From Amorphoplanes friuliensis DSM 7358 (GTDB lineage Bacteria; Actinomycetota; Actinomycetes; Mycobacteriales; Micromonosporaceae): DNA of 64,000 bases. Shown here piece by piece: positions 1-8,833 of the stretch. Both the position numbers and the translations under genes were made by a program. The DNA is taken from assembly GCF_000494755.1 (NCBI RefSeq), contig NC_022657.1:2146001-2210000 (forward strand). The letters are read 5' to 3'. The notes below the pieces were generated by a model that searched no databases, was not told where the DNA came from, and saw only the letters and a list, made by a program, of their open reading frames with translations. Each line of letters begins with the position of its first letter. The stretch's first letter is position 1.

Positions 1-886
1 CGCCGCCGATCTCGGTGGCATCCACGTCGATGCCCGTCCCCGTGACCAGCCGCAGCTTGTAACCGGACTGGCGCAGGTGCACCGCGATGCTCGCGGCCGC
101 CGACACCGCCCACTCGAAGCTGGCCGTCGGTCCCTCACCCCGGTGCGCGTCCAGCCGGGTGTCGAGAACCACCGTGGCCCGGCTCTCCCAGGGCTGCTCC
201 TCGCGGCGGACCATGAGCTCACCGGTACGCGCGGTGGAGCGCCAGTGCACCCGCCGCAAGTCGTCGCCACGACGGTACTCGCGAGTCGCGGCATCGTCCT
301 CCCCGTGCACGGCCACCGACCGGGCGCGGCTGTCGCCCGTACCGGCGTATTCACCGGCGAGGCGCACCGCCGGCAGCGGGACGACCTGCGGGATGACCGT
401 CAGCCGGTCGACGCTCGGGAACGAGCGGGTGAGCTCGCACAGGCCGAACGGGTCGGTGAGGCGGATCACCAGCGGGCCGACCGGGTACCGGCCGCGCACG
501 TCGGCGCGGACGGTGTAGGCCACCGAGCTCGCCTGGTGCGCCCCGAGCCGCTCGAGCACGACCCGCGGGCGGCTGCCCAGGGCGTACGGGAGACGGTCCT
601 CGAGGAGCAGCGTGCCGGTGGGGAGCCGCGACATGTTCTGCAGGCGCAGGATGACCCGCGCGCTGGAACCGACCGGCGCGCGGCCGGGCTCCAGCGAGCG
701 GGTGCACGCCAGCTTGTACCGGCTGCGCCCGACGTACGCCGCGGCCAGCAGCGGCAGGGCCGCCAGCAGGATCGCGACGCGCAGCAGGTCCTTCTCGCCC
801 AGCACGATGGCGGAGATCCCGGCCGCCGCGGCCGCCGCCAGGAACGAGCGGCCGCGGGTGGTCATTCCCCGCATAGCCTCCCGCAT
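1..886 (-). CDS. DUF58 domain protein, 3' end cut by window edge
   Basis: The reading frame starts at ATG 886, one base past the TGA of the MoxR gene, and stays open to the window edge, so the C-terminus is missing. About 295 codons are visible. Two short hydrophobic segments near the N-terminus (about residues 14-28 and 34-48) suggest a membrane anchor. The stretch GDDLRRVHWRSTARTGELMV near residue 220 is the signature of DUF58 proteins. In the family these proteins are always coupled to MoxR ATPases and usually followed by a transglutaminase membrane protein; a role in envelope or protein-complex maturation is suspected but not proven. Other in-frame ATGs lie at 874 and 865. Family call secure, function open. 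Confidence 0.88.
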   Translation of the reverse strand, partial: MREAMRGMTTRGRSFLAAAAAAGISAIVLGEKDLLRVAILLAALPLLAAAYVGRSRYKLACTRSLEPGRAPVGSSARVILRLQNMSRLPTGTLLLEDRLPYALGSRPRVVLERLGAHQASSVAYTVRADVRGRYPVGPLVIRLTDPFGLCELTRSFPSVDRLTVIPQVVPLPAVRLAGEYAGTGDSRARSVAVHGEDDAATREYRRGDDLRRVHWRSTARTGELMVRREEQPWESRATVVLDTRLDAHRGEGPTASFEWAVSAAASIAVHLRQSGYKLRLVTGTGIDVDATEIGG

Positions 887-887
887 G

Positions 888-1937
888 TCAGCGTCCCCGC
901 GACTCGTACTGCCCGACCGGTCCACCCGTGCTGCGGGTGTCGTACGGCGAACGGCTGCGGTCGTGCGGCAGCGGGAGCCGGTGCACGATCTCCGCCACGA
1001 TGGCGTCGGTGGTGCGCCTGTTCAGCTGCGCGTCGGCCGTCGGGATGATCCGGTGGGCCAGCACCGGCACGGCCAGGGTCTGCAGGTCGTCCGGCAGGAC
1101 GTAGTCACGGCCCTCGAGGGCTGCGACCGCCTTCGCCGTGCGGATGAGCTGCAGGGTGCACCGGGGTGACGCGCCGAGGCGGATCTCCGGTGCCTCCCGG
1201 GTGGCCGTGACAAGCGCGATCGCGTACTGCTGGACGGCTTCGGCCGCGTGCACGTCACGGGCGGTCGCGATCAGCCGGCGCACGAGCGCGGCGTCGGCGA
1301 CGGACCGCAGGTCGTTCAGCGGGTCGTGCGCTCCGTGACCGTTGAGCATGGCCATCTCGGCGCGCGGGTCCGGGTAGCCCATCGCGATCCGGGCGGTGAA
1401 GCGGTCGCGCTGCGCCTCGGGGAGGGGGTAGGTGCCCTCCATCTCGATGGGGTTCTGGGTCGCGATCACCATGAACGGAGCCTGCAGCTCGTACGTGGTG
1501 CCGTCGACCGTGACCTGGCGTTCCTCCATGCATTCGAGGAGGGCCGACTGGGTCTTGGGCGAGGCCCGGTTGATCTCGTCGCCGACCACCAGGTTGGCGA
1601 AGACCGCGCCCGGCTTGAACTCGAAGTCGCGCGTCTCCTGGTTGTAGACGCTGACGCCGGTCACGTCGCTGGGCAGCAGGTCGGGCGTGAACTGGATGCG
1701 CCGGACCGAACAGTCGATCGAGCGGGCCAGCGCCTTGGCGAGCTTGGTCTTGCCGACGCCCGGCACGTCCTCGATCAGCAGGTGACCTTCGGCGAGGAGC
1801 ACGGCCAGAGCCAGCCGGACCGTCGCGCTCTTGCCCTCGATGACCTGCTCGATGTTGGCCATGATGGCCCCGCTTGCGGCGAGGAACTCATCGCTCGGCA
1901 GGGGACCGCCGGGCTGGTCCCAGGTTGGCGTTGTCAC
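888..1937 (-). CDS. MoxR-family AAA+ ATPase
   Basis: A 349-residue protein, normal for the MoxR family. Walker A is GVGKT at about residues 60-64, and Walker B ends in GDEINRASP (D120, E121), the typical MoxR version. The family acts as a chaperone-like ATPase that matures partner proteins, commonly those of the DUF58/VWA operons, which fits the DUF58 gene directly downstream with a one-base gap. The start is GTG at 1937, set by a strong ribosome binding site GGAGGAGG three bases upstream. A perfect 26-bp palindrome sits 25 bases further upstream (1963-1988) and is a likely operator or hairpin for this operon. The substrate is not known from sequence. Confidence 0.93.
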   Translation of the reverse strand: MTTPTWDQPGGPLPSDEFLAASGAIMANIEQVIEGKSATVRLALAVLLAEGHLLIEDVPGVGKTKLAKALARSIDCSVRRIQFTPDLLPSDVTGVSVYNQETRDFEFKPGAVFANLVVGDEINRASPKTQSALLECMEERQVTVDGTTYELQAPFMVIATQNPIEMEGTYPLPEAQRDRFTARIAMGYPDPRAEMAMLNGHGAHDPLNDLRSVADAALVRRLIATARDVHAAEAVQQYAIALVTATREAPEIRLGASPRCTLQLIRTAKAVAALEGRDYVLPDDLQTLAVPVLAHRIIPTADAQLNRRTTDAIVAEIVHRLPLPHDRSRSPYDTRSTGGPVGQYESRGR

Positions 1938-1962
1938 GGGCCTCCTCCATGTCGTTCAAGCC

Positions 1963-1988
1963 CCTTTCTACGTGGCCACGTAGAAAGG
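1963..1988. promoter_or_regulatory. 26-bp perfect palindrome upstream of moxR
   Basis: Each half is CCTTTCTACGTGG, followed directly by its exact reverse complement with no loop. It lies 25 bp upstream of the moxR start codon and about 350 bp upstream of leuS. Absence of a loop and of a T-run argues for a dimeric protein binding site rather than a terminator. The regulator is not identifiable from the sequence. Confidence 0.6.
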
Positions 1989-2201
1989 AAACCGAAGGTT
2001 CGCGGGCGGCCGGCGGTCCGTGGGCCTCCGGCGCTCGCCGCCCGTTCACCACAGGTTAGCCCGGTCACAGCAACCTGCCGAGTGGGGCACTAGCTCCCAT
2101 TGCGGTACGTGGTCAACCAGACACGCATATCGGATGGGTTACGAATTGGGACGGGCTGATACCGGTCGCCGCGGACTTAGTGCTCGCGGTAAGGTGTACC
2201 C

Positions 2202-2240
2202 ATGGCTCGGTCTTTCCTGCTTCTTAGCTGGCCGCACTGA
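2202..2240 (+). CDS. leuS leader peptide, MARSFLLLSWPH
   Basis: A 12-codon open frame starts at ATG 2202 with a good ribosome binding site (AAGGTG, 2191-2196) five bases upstream and ends at TGA 2240. Codons 6-8 are three consecutive leucines, CTG CTT CTT; CTT is rare in such GC-rich DNA. An intrinsic terminator follows 24 bases later, and leuS, encoding leucyl-tRNA synthetase, follows that. This arrangement is that of ribosome-mediated attenuation: when charged leucyl-tRNA is short the ribosome would stall at the leucine codons and allow readthrough into leuS. The leader and terminator are seen directly; the mechanism is inference. The segment GCCGC (2231-2235) can pair with GCGGC (2260-2264) just before the terminator and is a candidate antiterminator arm. 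Confidence 0.7.
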   Translation: MARSFLLLSWPH

Positions 2241-2264
2241 TCTCCTAGCAGAGAACAGCGCGGC

Positions 2265-2291
2265 GCCCCCTCCTGCGAGAGGGGCTTTTTT
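2265..2291 (+). terminator. Intrinsic terminator in the leuS leader (attenuator)
   Basis: GCCCCCTC pairs with GAGAGGGGC around a short loop with a one-base bulge, followed by six Ts (2286-2291). It lies between a leucine-rich leader peptide and leuS on the same strand, with no gene upstream in that orientation, so it is best read as the attenuator of leuS rather than the end of another gene. Confidence 0.75.
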
Positions 2292-2337
2292 ATGCCCTGA
2301 AGTAGGCGACCCTGTCCACTGACTTCACAAGAACGAG

Positions 2338-5166
2338 ATGGTGACGATGAGCGAGTCCGAGACCAACGCGGACGTCCCGCCGTACCGCTACACAGCGGCC
2401 ATGGCCGCCGAGATCGAGCCCCGCTGGCAGGCCTTCTGGGCCGACAACGGCACGTTCTTCGCGCCGAACCCCGCCGGTGAGCTGGCCGATCCCGACCACC
2501 CCCGGGCCGGTGCGCCCAAGCTGCACGTCCAGGACATGTTCCCGTACCCGTCCGGTGCCGGCCTGCATGTCGGGCACCCGCTGGGCTACATCGGCACGGA
2601 CTCCTACACCCGCTACAAGCGGATGGCGGGATACAACGTCCTGCACCCGATGGGCTTCGACGCGTTCGGCCTGCCCGCCGAGCAGTACGCGGTCCAGACC
2701 GGCACCCACCCGCGGACCACGACCGAGGCGAACGTCGAGCGGTACCGCGGCCAGCTGCGCCGCCTGGGCCTGGCCTACGACGAGCGCCGCACCTTCTCCA
2801 CCACGGACCCGGAGTACTACCGGTGGACCCAGTGGATCTTCCTGCAGGTGTTCAACTCGTGGTTCGACCCGTCGCTGCGCAAGGCCCGCCCGATCGCGAC
2901 ACTGGTGGACCAGTTCGCCTCCGGCGAGCGTGCCGTGCCCGGCGGCCGTGAGTGGTCGGCGCTGTCGCCCGCCGAGCAGCGTGCGGTGATCAACGACTAC
3001 CGCCTGGCCTACGTCAGCGAGGCCCCGGTCAACTGGTGCCCCGGCCTGGGCACGGTGCTGGCCAACGAAGAGGTCACGCCCGAGGGCCGCAGCGAGCGCG
3101 GCAACTACCCCGTCTTCCAGCGCAGCCTGAAGCAGTGGAAGATGCGGATCACCGCGTACGGGGATCGTCTGGTCGAGGATCTGGACGCCCTGGACTGGCC
3201 GGAGCCGGTCAAGCTGATGCAGCGCAACTGGATCGGCCGCTCGCGCGGTGCGCACGTCGACTTCCCGATGGACGGCGACGACACGATCTCCGTCTTCACC
3301 ACGCGTCCCGACACGCTGTTCGGCGCCACCTACATGGTCATGGCACCCGAGCACGGCCTGGTCGACTCGATCGTCCCGGCTGCTTGGCCCGAGGGGACCA
3401 AGGACGCGTGGACCGGTGGGCACGGCACCCCGGAGGCGGCTGTCGCCGCGTACCGGGCGGAGGCCGCCGCGAAGACCGAGGAGGAGCGGACCGCCGACGC
3501 CAAGGTCAAGACGGGTGTCTTCACGGGCGCCTACGCGACCAACCCCGTCAACGGCGCGCGCATCCCGGTGTTCATCGCCGACTACGTGCTGGCCGGGTAC
3601 GGCACCGGCGCGATCATGGCGGTGCCGGGCCACGACGAGCGCGACTGGGACTTCGCCCAGACGTTCGAGCTGCCCGTCATCCGTACCATCGAGACCCCGG
3701 ACGACCACGACGGCGCTTTCACCGGCGACGGCGTGGTGATCAACAGCGAGTTCCTGAACGGCATGGGCATGGTCGACGCGAAGGCGTCGATGACCTCCTG
3801 GCTGGAGGAGAAGGGCCACGGCCGCGGCGCGACCACGTTCCGCCTGCGTGACTGGCTGTTCAGCCGGCAGCGGTACTGGGGCGAGCCGTTCCCGATCGTC
3901 TACGACGAGACCGGCCTGCCGATCGCGCTGCCCGACTCGATGCTGCCCGTGGTCCTGCCCGACACGGACGACTTCTCGCCGCGCACGTTCGACCAGGACG
4001 ACGCCGACTCGACCCCGGAGACGCCGCTGTCCCGGATCAAGGACTGGGTCAACGTCGAGCTGGACCTGGGTGACGGCCCCAAGCAGTACACCCGCGAGAC
4101 CAACACGATGCCGCAGTGGGCCGGCTCCTGCTGGTACGAGCTGCGTTACCTGGACCCGCACAACGACAAGGTCCTGGTCGACCCGGACAACGAGGCCTAC
4201 TGGATGGGCCCGCAGCGCCAGGGCGACCCGGGCGGCGTCGACCTGTACGTCGGCGGTGTCGAGCACGCGGTCCTGCACCTGCTGTACGCCCGCTTCTGGC
4301 ACAAGATCCTGTTCGACCTGGGTCACGTCTCGTCCTTCGAGCCGTTCCGCAAGCTGTTCAACCAGGGCTACATCCAGGCGTACGCGTTCCGTGACGCCCG
4401 CGGGATGATCGTGCCCGCCGACGACGTCGTCGAGCGGGACGGCAAGTGGTACCTGGGTGACGCCGAGGTCGCCCGCGAGTACGGCAAGATGGGCAAGGGC
4501 CTGAAGAACGTCGTCACCCCGGACGAGATGAGCGAGCAGTACGGCGCCGACACGTTCCGGGTCTACGAGATGGCGATGGGCCCGCTGGACGTCTCGCGCC
4601 CCTGGGACACCCGAGCGGTCGTCGGCTCGCAGCGCTTCCTGCAGCGGGTCTGGCGCCTGGTCGTCGACGAGGAGACCGGCGCCGTCCGGGTCACCGACGA
4701 CCCGCTGGACGCCAAGACCCGGCGCGTCCTGCACCGGATCATCGACGGCGTCCGCACCGACATGGACGAGCTGCGCTTCAACACCGCCATCGCCAAGCTG
4801 ATCGAGCTGACCAACACCCTGACCCCGCTGGGAACGGCGTCACGGGAGGCGATCGAGCCGCTGGTGCTGATGATGTCGCCGTTCGCCCCGCACCTGGCCG
4901 AGGAGCTGTGGCGCAAGCTGGGCCACGACGGCACCCTGGCCTACACGGAGTTCCCGGTGGCCGACCCGGCCCACCTGGTCGCCGAGTCGATCACCTACCC
5001 CGTCCAGGTGAACGGCAAGGTCCGCGGCCGGGTCGAGGTCGCGCCCGACACGACCGAGGATCTGGTACGCGCAGCAGCGCTGGAGTCGATCGCCGAAGTC
5101 CTGGCGGGCCGCGAACCCCGCAAGGTCATCGTCGTCAAGGGCCGCCTGGTCAGCGTCGTCGTCTGA
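2338..5166 (+). CDS. leuS: Leucyl-tRNA synthetase
   Basis: A 942-residue class I aminoacyl-tRNA synthetase of the bacterial LeuRS type that charges tRNA-Leu with leucine. The HIGH motif appears as HVGH (residues 77-80) within a [12 protein letters not shown] context. The editing domain lies in the middle of the chain, with [15 protein letters not shown] near residue 425. The KMSKS loop reads KMGKG (residues 717-721), keeping both lysines but replacing the two serines with glycine. The anticodon-binding domain and the VNGKVRG tail are complete. ATG 2338 and ATG 2347 are both possible starts; neither has a strong ribosome binding site. Expression is probably controlled by the leader peptide and terminator upstream. 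Confidence 0.97.
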   Translation: MVTMSESETNADVPPYRYTAAMAAEIEPRWQAFWADNGTFFAPNPAGELADPDHPRAGAPKLHVQDMFPYPSGAGLHVGHPLGYIGTDSYTRYKRMAGYNVLHPMGFDAFGLPAEQYAVQTGTHPRTTTEANVERYRGQLRRLGLAYDERRTFSTTDPEYYRWTQWIFLQVFNSWFDPSLRKARPIATLVDQFASGERAVPGGREWSALSPAEQRAVINDYRLAYVSEAPVNWCPGLGTVLANEEVTPEGRSERGNYPVFQRSLKQWKMRITAYGDRLVEDLDALDWPEPVKLMQRNWIGRSRGAHVDFPMDGDDTISVFTTRPDTLFGATYMVMAPEHGLVDSIVPAAWPEGTKDAWTGGHGTPEAAVAAYRAEAAAKTEEERTADAKVKTGVFTGAYATNPVNGARIPVFIADYVLAGYGTGAIMAVPGHDERDWDFAQTFELPVIRTIETPDDHDGAFTGDGVVINSEFLNGMGMVDAKASMTSWLEEKGHGRGATTFRLRDWLFSRQRYWGEPFPIVYDETGLPIALPDSMLPVVLPDTDDFSPRTFDQDDADSTPETPLSRIKDWVNVELDLGDGPKQYTRETNTMPQWAGSCWYELRYLDPHNDKVLVDPDNEAYWMGPQRQGDPGGVDLYVGGVEHAVLHLLYARFWHKILFDLGHVSSFEPFRKLFNQGYIQAYAFRDARGMIVPADDVVERDGKWYLGDAEVAREYGKMGKGLKNVVTPDEMSEQYGADTFRVYEMAMGPLDVSRPWDTRAVVGSQRFLQRVWRLVVDEETGAVRVTDDPLDAKTRRVLHRIIDGVRTDMDELRFNTAIAKLIELTNTLTPLGTASREAIEPLVLMMSPFAPHLAEELWRKLGHDGTLAYTEFPVADPAHLVAESITYPVQVNGKVRGRVEVAPDTTEDLVRAAALESIAEVLAGREPRKVIVVKGRLVSVVV

Positions 5167-5181
5167 CCCCGGTTCCACATT

Positions 5182-5227
5182 CCGGGCACCGGTACCCACA
5201 CGTCCAGGCGTGGGCACCGGTGCCCGG
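5182..5227. terminator. Long stem-loop between leuS and aroA
   Basis: CCGGGCACCGGT pairs over 12 bp with ACCGGTGCCCGG; after one mismatch the stem continues with CCCAC against GTGGG. It starts 15 bases after the leuS stop and ends 13 bases before the aroA start, with no T-run. It could act as a Rho-independent terminator of the kind common in actinobacteria, or as a hairpin that limits access to the aroA ribosome binding site. Confidence 0.6.
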
Positions 5228-5240
5228 AAGACTCTCTGCT

Positions 5241-6497
5241 GTGCCCGAACTCCCGCAAGTCCTGCCCATCACCCCGCTGACCGCACCCCTGGACACCTCG
5301 GTACGCCCGCCCGGCTCGAAGAGCATCACCAACCGCGCGCTCCTCTGCGCCGCCCTGGCCCCGGGCACGTCGACGCTGACCGGCGTCCTCTTCGCCGACG
5401 ACACCCTGGCGATGCTCGGCGCGATCTCGGCGCTCGGCGCAACCGTCGCCGCCGACCCGGAAGCCGCGACCGTCACGGTGACAGGCGTGGACCCGCGACT
5501 CGGCACCACGGACGCTGCGGTCGACGCCCGGTACTCCGGCACCACATCCCGCTTCATCCTCCCGGCCGCGGCCCTGCGCCCCGGCCGTACGGTGGTCGAC
5601 GGGTCTGAGCAGCTCCGATCCCGGCCGTTCGGGCCCGTGCTGTCCGCGCTCCGCGACGTCGGCGCCTCCGTCTCCAGCGACTCGTTCCTGCCCGCCACCG
5701 TCCAAGGCCCGCTGCGCGGCGGCCCGGTACGCGTCAGCGGCCACATCTCCAGCCAGTTCCTGTCCGGCCTCCTCATGGCCGGCCCGCTGATGACCGACGG
5801 CCTCGACGTCGAACTGACCTCGGCGCTGGTGTCGGTGCCCTACGTCGAGATGACCAAGGCGGTGATGGCGGCCTTTGGCGTACCGGTGGAAGGTCTGACC
5901 GTGACCCCGGGCTCCTACCGCCCGACCGACTACGCCATCGAACCCGACGCGAGCGCCGCGTCCTACTTTTTGGGCGCGGCCGCAGTCACCGGCGGCCGCG
6001 TGACGATCGACGGCCTTGGCACTGGCAGCCTGCAGGGTGACGTCGGCTTCGCGGACGTCCTCGAACAGATGGGGGCCCAGGTCTCCCGCACCTCGGACTC
6101 GCTGACCGTCCGTATCAGCGGCCCTTTGCGCGGCGTCGACGTCGACATGTCTGATATTTCGGACACGGCGCAGACGTTGGCGGCGGTCGCGGTGTACGCG
6201 AGCTCGCCGACGCGGGTCCGCGGGATCGGCTTCATCCGCCGTAAGGAAACCGACCGCCTCGCCGCCGTGGTGACCGAGCTGCGCCGGGCCGGCATCGACG
6301 CTACCGAGGATGAGGACGGCTTCACCATTCGGCCCGGGGCGCCGCGGCCTACGCGGATCGCCACGTATGACGATCATCGGATGGCTATGAGCATGTCGCT
6401 GCTCGGGCTGCGGTCGCCGGGGATCGAGATCGCGGACCCGGGCTGCGTCGCCAAGACCTACCCCGCGTACTTCACCGACCTCGCCGCCCTCTCCTGA
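5241..6497 (+). CDS. aroA: 3-phosphoshikimate 1-carboxyvinyltransferase (EPSP synthase)
   Basis: A 418-residue enzyme of the shikimate pathway that transfers enolpyruvate from PEP to shikimate 3-phosphate. The N-terminal PPGSKSITNRAL motif (about residues 22-33) with its substrate-binding lysine, the central SSQFLSGLLMAGP motif, RRKETDR, and DDHRMAMS near the C-terminus are all intact. GTG 5241 is chosen because the protein then begins just before the conserved region and a GGAAG lies ten bases upstream; the frame is open much further upstream, through the leuS gene, but that part is not plausible. It lies downstream of leuS behind a strong hairpin and is followed by a large repeat field. Confidence 0.95.
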   Translation: MPELPQVLPITPLTAPLDTSVRPPGSKSITNRALLCAALAPGTSTLTGVLFADDTLAMLGAISALGATVAADPEAATVTVTGVDPRLGTTDAAVDARYSGTTSRFILPAAALRPGRTVVDGSEQLRSRPFGPVLSALRDVGASVSSDSFLPATVQGPLRGGPVRVSGHISSQFLSGLLMAGPLMTDGLDVELTSALVSVPYVEMTKAVMAAFGVPVEGLTVTPGSYRPTDYAIEPDASAASYFLGAAAVTGGRVTIDGLGTGSLQGDVGFADVLEQMGAQVSRTSDSLTVRISGPLRGVDVDMSDISDTAQTLAAVAVYASSPTRVRGIGFIRRKETDRLAAVVTELRRAGIDATEDEDGFTIRPGAPRPTRIATYDDHRMAMSMSLLGLRSPGIEIADPGCVAKTYPAYFTDLAALS

Positions 6498-6872
6498 CCC
6501 CACCTACCTGTGCCCGGCGTCCTGGCCGCGCCTACGCCGAATCGGTCTGCGGTTCGGGGCTGGTGGGGTGGGGCTCGGCAGCGGAAGAGTTTGTTTCGGC
6601 CCCGGTCGAGCGCTGAGCGGCCGACCCAAGACTCCGGCTGTTCACCCTCTTGATCATGCCCAACTTCCTTGAAGCTGTGCCTTCCGGAGCGGCCGGAAGG
6701 CCCAACTTCGCGGAAGTTGGGCCTTCCGTGGCGCTCTGAGGCCCCGACTTCGCGGAAGTTGGGCCTTCCGTGGCGCTCTGAGGCCCCGACTTCAAGGAAG
6801 TTGGGCGTGGCCGGCGGTCGACGGGCGGCTGGGTGGGCCGTTTGACGGCGGGGTCGCGGCGCGGCGAGGGGT

Positions 6873-6920
6873 GGCCAAGCCGTTGGAGCGCTTGGCGCCG
6901 CCGTGCCGGGAACCCGCTGC
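6873..6920. repeat. Spacer type A inside repeat field 1 (copy 1)
   Basis: The segment beginning GGCCAAGCCGTTGGAGCG at 6873 returns with few changes at 7495-7542 and in part near 7931. It lies between cassettes of palindromes and shows that the field grew by duplication of blocks larger than a single palindrome. Confidence 0.75.
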
Positions 6921-7117
6921 TGGAGACGGAACTTTCGGCGGTGGCCTGAGAAGGGTAGATCAGCACAACTTCCGTGAAGTCGGGCCTTTCAGGGCAGGCG
7001 GAAGGCCCAACTTCCGCGAAGGTGGGCCTTCTGTGGCGCTCTGAGGCCCCGACTTCAAGGAAGTTGGGCACAGCCCGGCGGTCCGGCTGGGTGGGCGCTC
7101 TGAAGCGTGTTGGCGGT

Positions 7118-7208
7118 GTCGTGAGGCGTCGGGGCAGGTGCTGGGGTGCTCGGCGGTCCCGCGCTGTTGAGGTGGGTTGATCAGCGCAACTTCGGTGAAG
7201 TTGGGCCT
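7118..7208. repeat. Spacer type B inside repeat field 1 (copy 1)
   Basis: About 90 bp starting TCGTGAGGCGTCGGGGCAGG and running into the first palindrome of the next cassette recur almost identically at about 7706-7796. Types A and B alternate between cassettes (A, B, A, B, A from left to right). Confidence 0.8.
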
Positions 7209-8011
7209 TCCTGGGCGGGCGGAAGGCCCAGCTTCCGTGAGGTCGGGCCTTCCAGGGTGGGCGGAAGGCCCGACTTCCGCGAAGTTGGGCCTTCCAAGGC
7301 GGGTGGAGGCCCAACTTCCGCGAAGGCGGGCCTTCCATGGCGCCTGAGGCCCGACTTCAAGGAAGTTGGGCGTGGCCGACGAGCCGGGTGCGGCGCGGAC
7401 GGCGGCCAGGGCTGCGGACACACCGCGTGGCGGAGATCCACGGACGGCGGGTGGGCCGTTCGACGGTGTGGTGGCGGTTTTTGAGGCGTCAGGGGCCAAG
7501 CCGTTGGAGCGGTTGGCGCCGCCGCGCCGGCTACCTGCTCCTGGAGGGCAGAACCTTCGGGGCGGCCTGAGGGTCGGTTGATCAGCACAACTTCGATGAA
7601 GTTGGGCCTTCTGCGCCGCCTGGTGGCTCCGACTTCAAGGAAGGTGGGCACAGCCGGCGGCCGGGCTGGGTTGGTGGGTGGGCACTCTTAGGCGTGTTGG
7701 CGGTGCCGTGAGGCGTCGGGGCAGGTGCTGGGGTGCTCGTTGGTCCCGCGCTGTTGAGGTGGGTTGATCAGCGCAACTTCGGTGAAGTTGGGCCTTCCAG
7801 GGCGGCCCTAAGGCCCAACTTCGCGGAAGTTGGGCCTTCCGTGGCGCCGGAGGGCCCGACTTCAAGGAAGTTGGGCGTGGTCGACGGCCGCCGGGCGATG
7901 GCGGGGTGCGGTGCGGTGGCGCGTCAGGGGACCGAGCCGTTGGAGCGCTTGGGGGCGCCCCGCTGCTGAGGTGGGTTGACCAGCACAACTTGAGTACCGG
8001 GGGTGGATGCG

Positions 8012-8039
8012 AAAAAGGCCCGCCAGTGGCGGGCCTTTT
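8012..8039. terminator. Bidirectional intrinsic terminator
   Basis: GGCCCGCC and GGCGGGCC form a perfect 8-bp stem around a three-base loop, flanked by an A-run on the left and a T-run on the right, so it can stop transcription from either side. It sits 14 bases after the stop codon of the minus-strand TVP38 gene and is the boundary of the repeat field. Confidence 0.88.
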
Positions 8040-8052
8040 CGGTGGTTGAGGG

Positions 8053-8788
8053 TCAGGCAGTGGCGAGAGCGGCGGCGTTGCGACGGGCCGCGAGGCGCCA
8101 GCGCAGGACGATCGTCGTCGTGAGGCCGATGCCGATCGCGGCCGGGGCCAGCGTCAGCGGGTTCATCGAGCCCGGCGACGTCACCGCCGCGCCGATCACG
8201 GCGTACGAAACCGCGGACGGGACCGAAGCGAGGGTGGTGCCGAGGAGGTAGCGCTTGCGGCAGACCGAGGTCGTGCCGTAGGCGTAGCCGATCAGGCCGA
8301 ACGGTGCGAGCGGCAGGAAGCGGACCAGCAGCACCGCTGACAGGCCGCGGCGGTTGAGCCAGCCGTCGAGGCGCTCGAGCTTGCCGCCCGCGCGGGAGCC
8401 GAGGGCGCCGCGGCCGGCCCAGCGGCCTGCGTAGTAGGTGGCGACTGCGGCGATGATGGCTGCGGCCAGGGCGGTGACTGCGCCGGTGGCGGGGCCGAGG
8501 AGGGCGCCGCAGGCCAGGGTGATGGCGGTGCGGGGGGACCAGGACCGAGAGGAGCAGGCCGCCGACCACGGCGATCGCCACGGCGGCGGCGGGGCCGAGG
8601 GCGACCACCGAGTCGGCGATGGCCTGCAGGGGGAGGACGGCGGCGGCGACGCCGAGGCCTGCCACGACGGCGCCGAGGACGCCGAAGCGGAGGGCGCGGT
8701 GGCGCCAGCCGGTTGAGGGCTGCGTGCTGACCTGAGGGTCCGTGGCGGGGGTTGTGATGCCCCGCGGGGCGATCAGGGTGTCAGTCAT
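8053..8788 (-). pseudogene. TVP38/TMEM64 family membrane protein with a frameshift
   Basis: Two frames together make one TVP38/TMEM64 (SNARE-associated) membrane protein. The first starts at ATG 8788 and gives an N-terminal tail plus two hydrophobic segments; the second carries the family core, including RFLPLAPFGLIGYAYG, and ends at 8053. The frame changes at a run of six Gs at 8532-8537. Removing one base restores LVPRTAITLACGALLGP, exactly what the family shows there. The break could be a sequencing error, a true null mutation or slippage in the homopolymer. The family is thought to be involved in lipid scrambling or membrane trafficking; its role in bacteria is uncertain. About 245 residues if repaired, a normal length. 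Confidence 0.82.
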
Positions 8789-8833
8789 GCAGGCGTGTCC
8801 CTACTTCTCGTCGGTCGAGGACTGAGGTGCGGG

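Larger units (their letters stand above)
6659..8000. repeat. Palindromic repeat field 1 (17-18 units in cassettes)
   Basis: Short palindromes with core CCCAACTTC-N3-GAAGTTGGGCC recur. The AACTTC (or GACTTC/AGCTTC) element is at 6704, 6746, 6788; 6967, 7009, 7051; 7188, 7230, 7272, 7313, 7353; 7589, 7631; 7775, 7817, 7858; degenerate units sit at 6662 and 7987. Within a cassette the period is 42 bp, sometimes 40 or 41. From the second cassette on, each opens with TTGATCAGC or a close variant, and every cassette closes with CGACTTCAAGGAAG. Cassettes are separated by two alternating spacer types. The field lies between the convergent aroA and TVP38 genes. Long open frames cross it only because 42 is divisible by 3, and indels break them, so I treat it as non-coding. 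Confidence 0.9.

Noticed and set aside
2095..2337. T-box riboswitch upstream of leuS
   Set aside because: No T-box core or specifier-loop pattern seen; a leucine-rich leader peptide and terminator explain the region better.
2290..4734. 814-codon minus-strand frame opposite leuS
   Set aside because: Shadow of leuS caused by high GC; no family features.
6532..7338. Long minus-strand open frame with repeats such as PTSRKLG and PNFxEVG
   Set aside because: It crosses the palindromic repeat field. The frame stays open since the period of 42 is a multiple of 3, and copies of 40 and 41 bp shift it. No homology or ribosome binding site; treated as non-coding.
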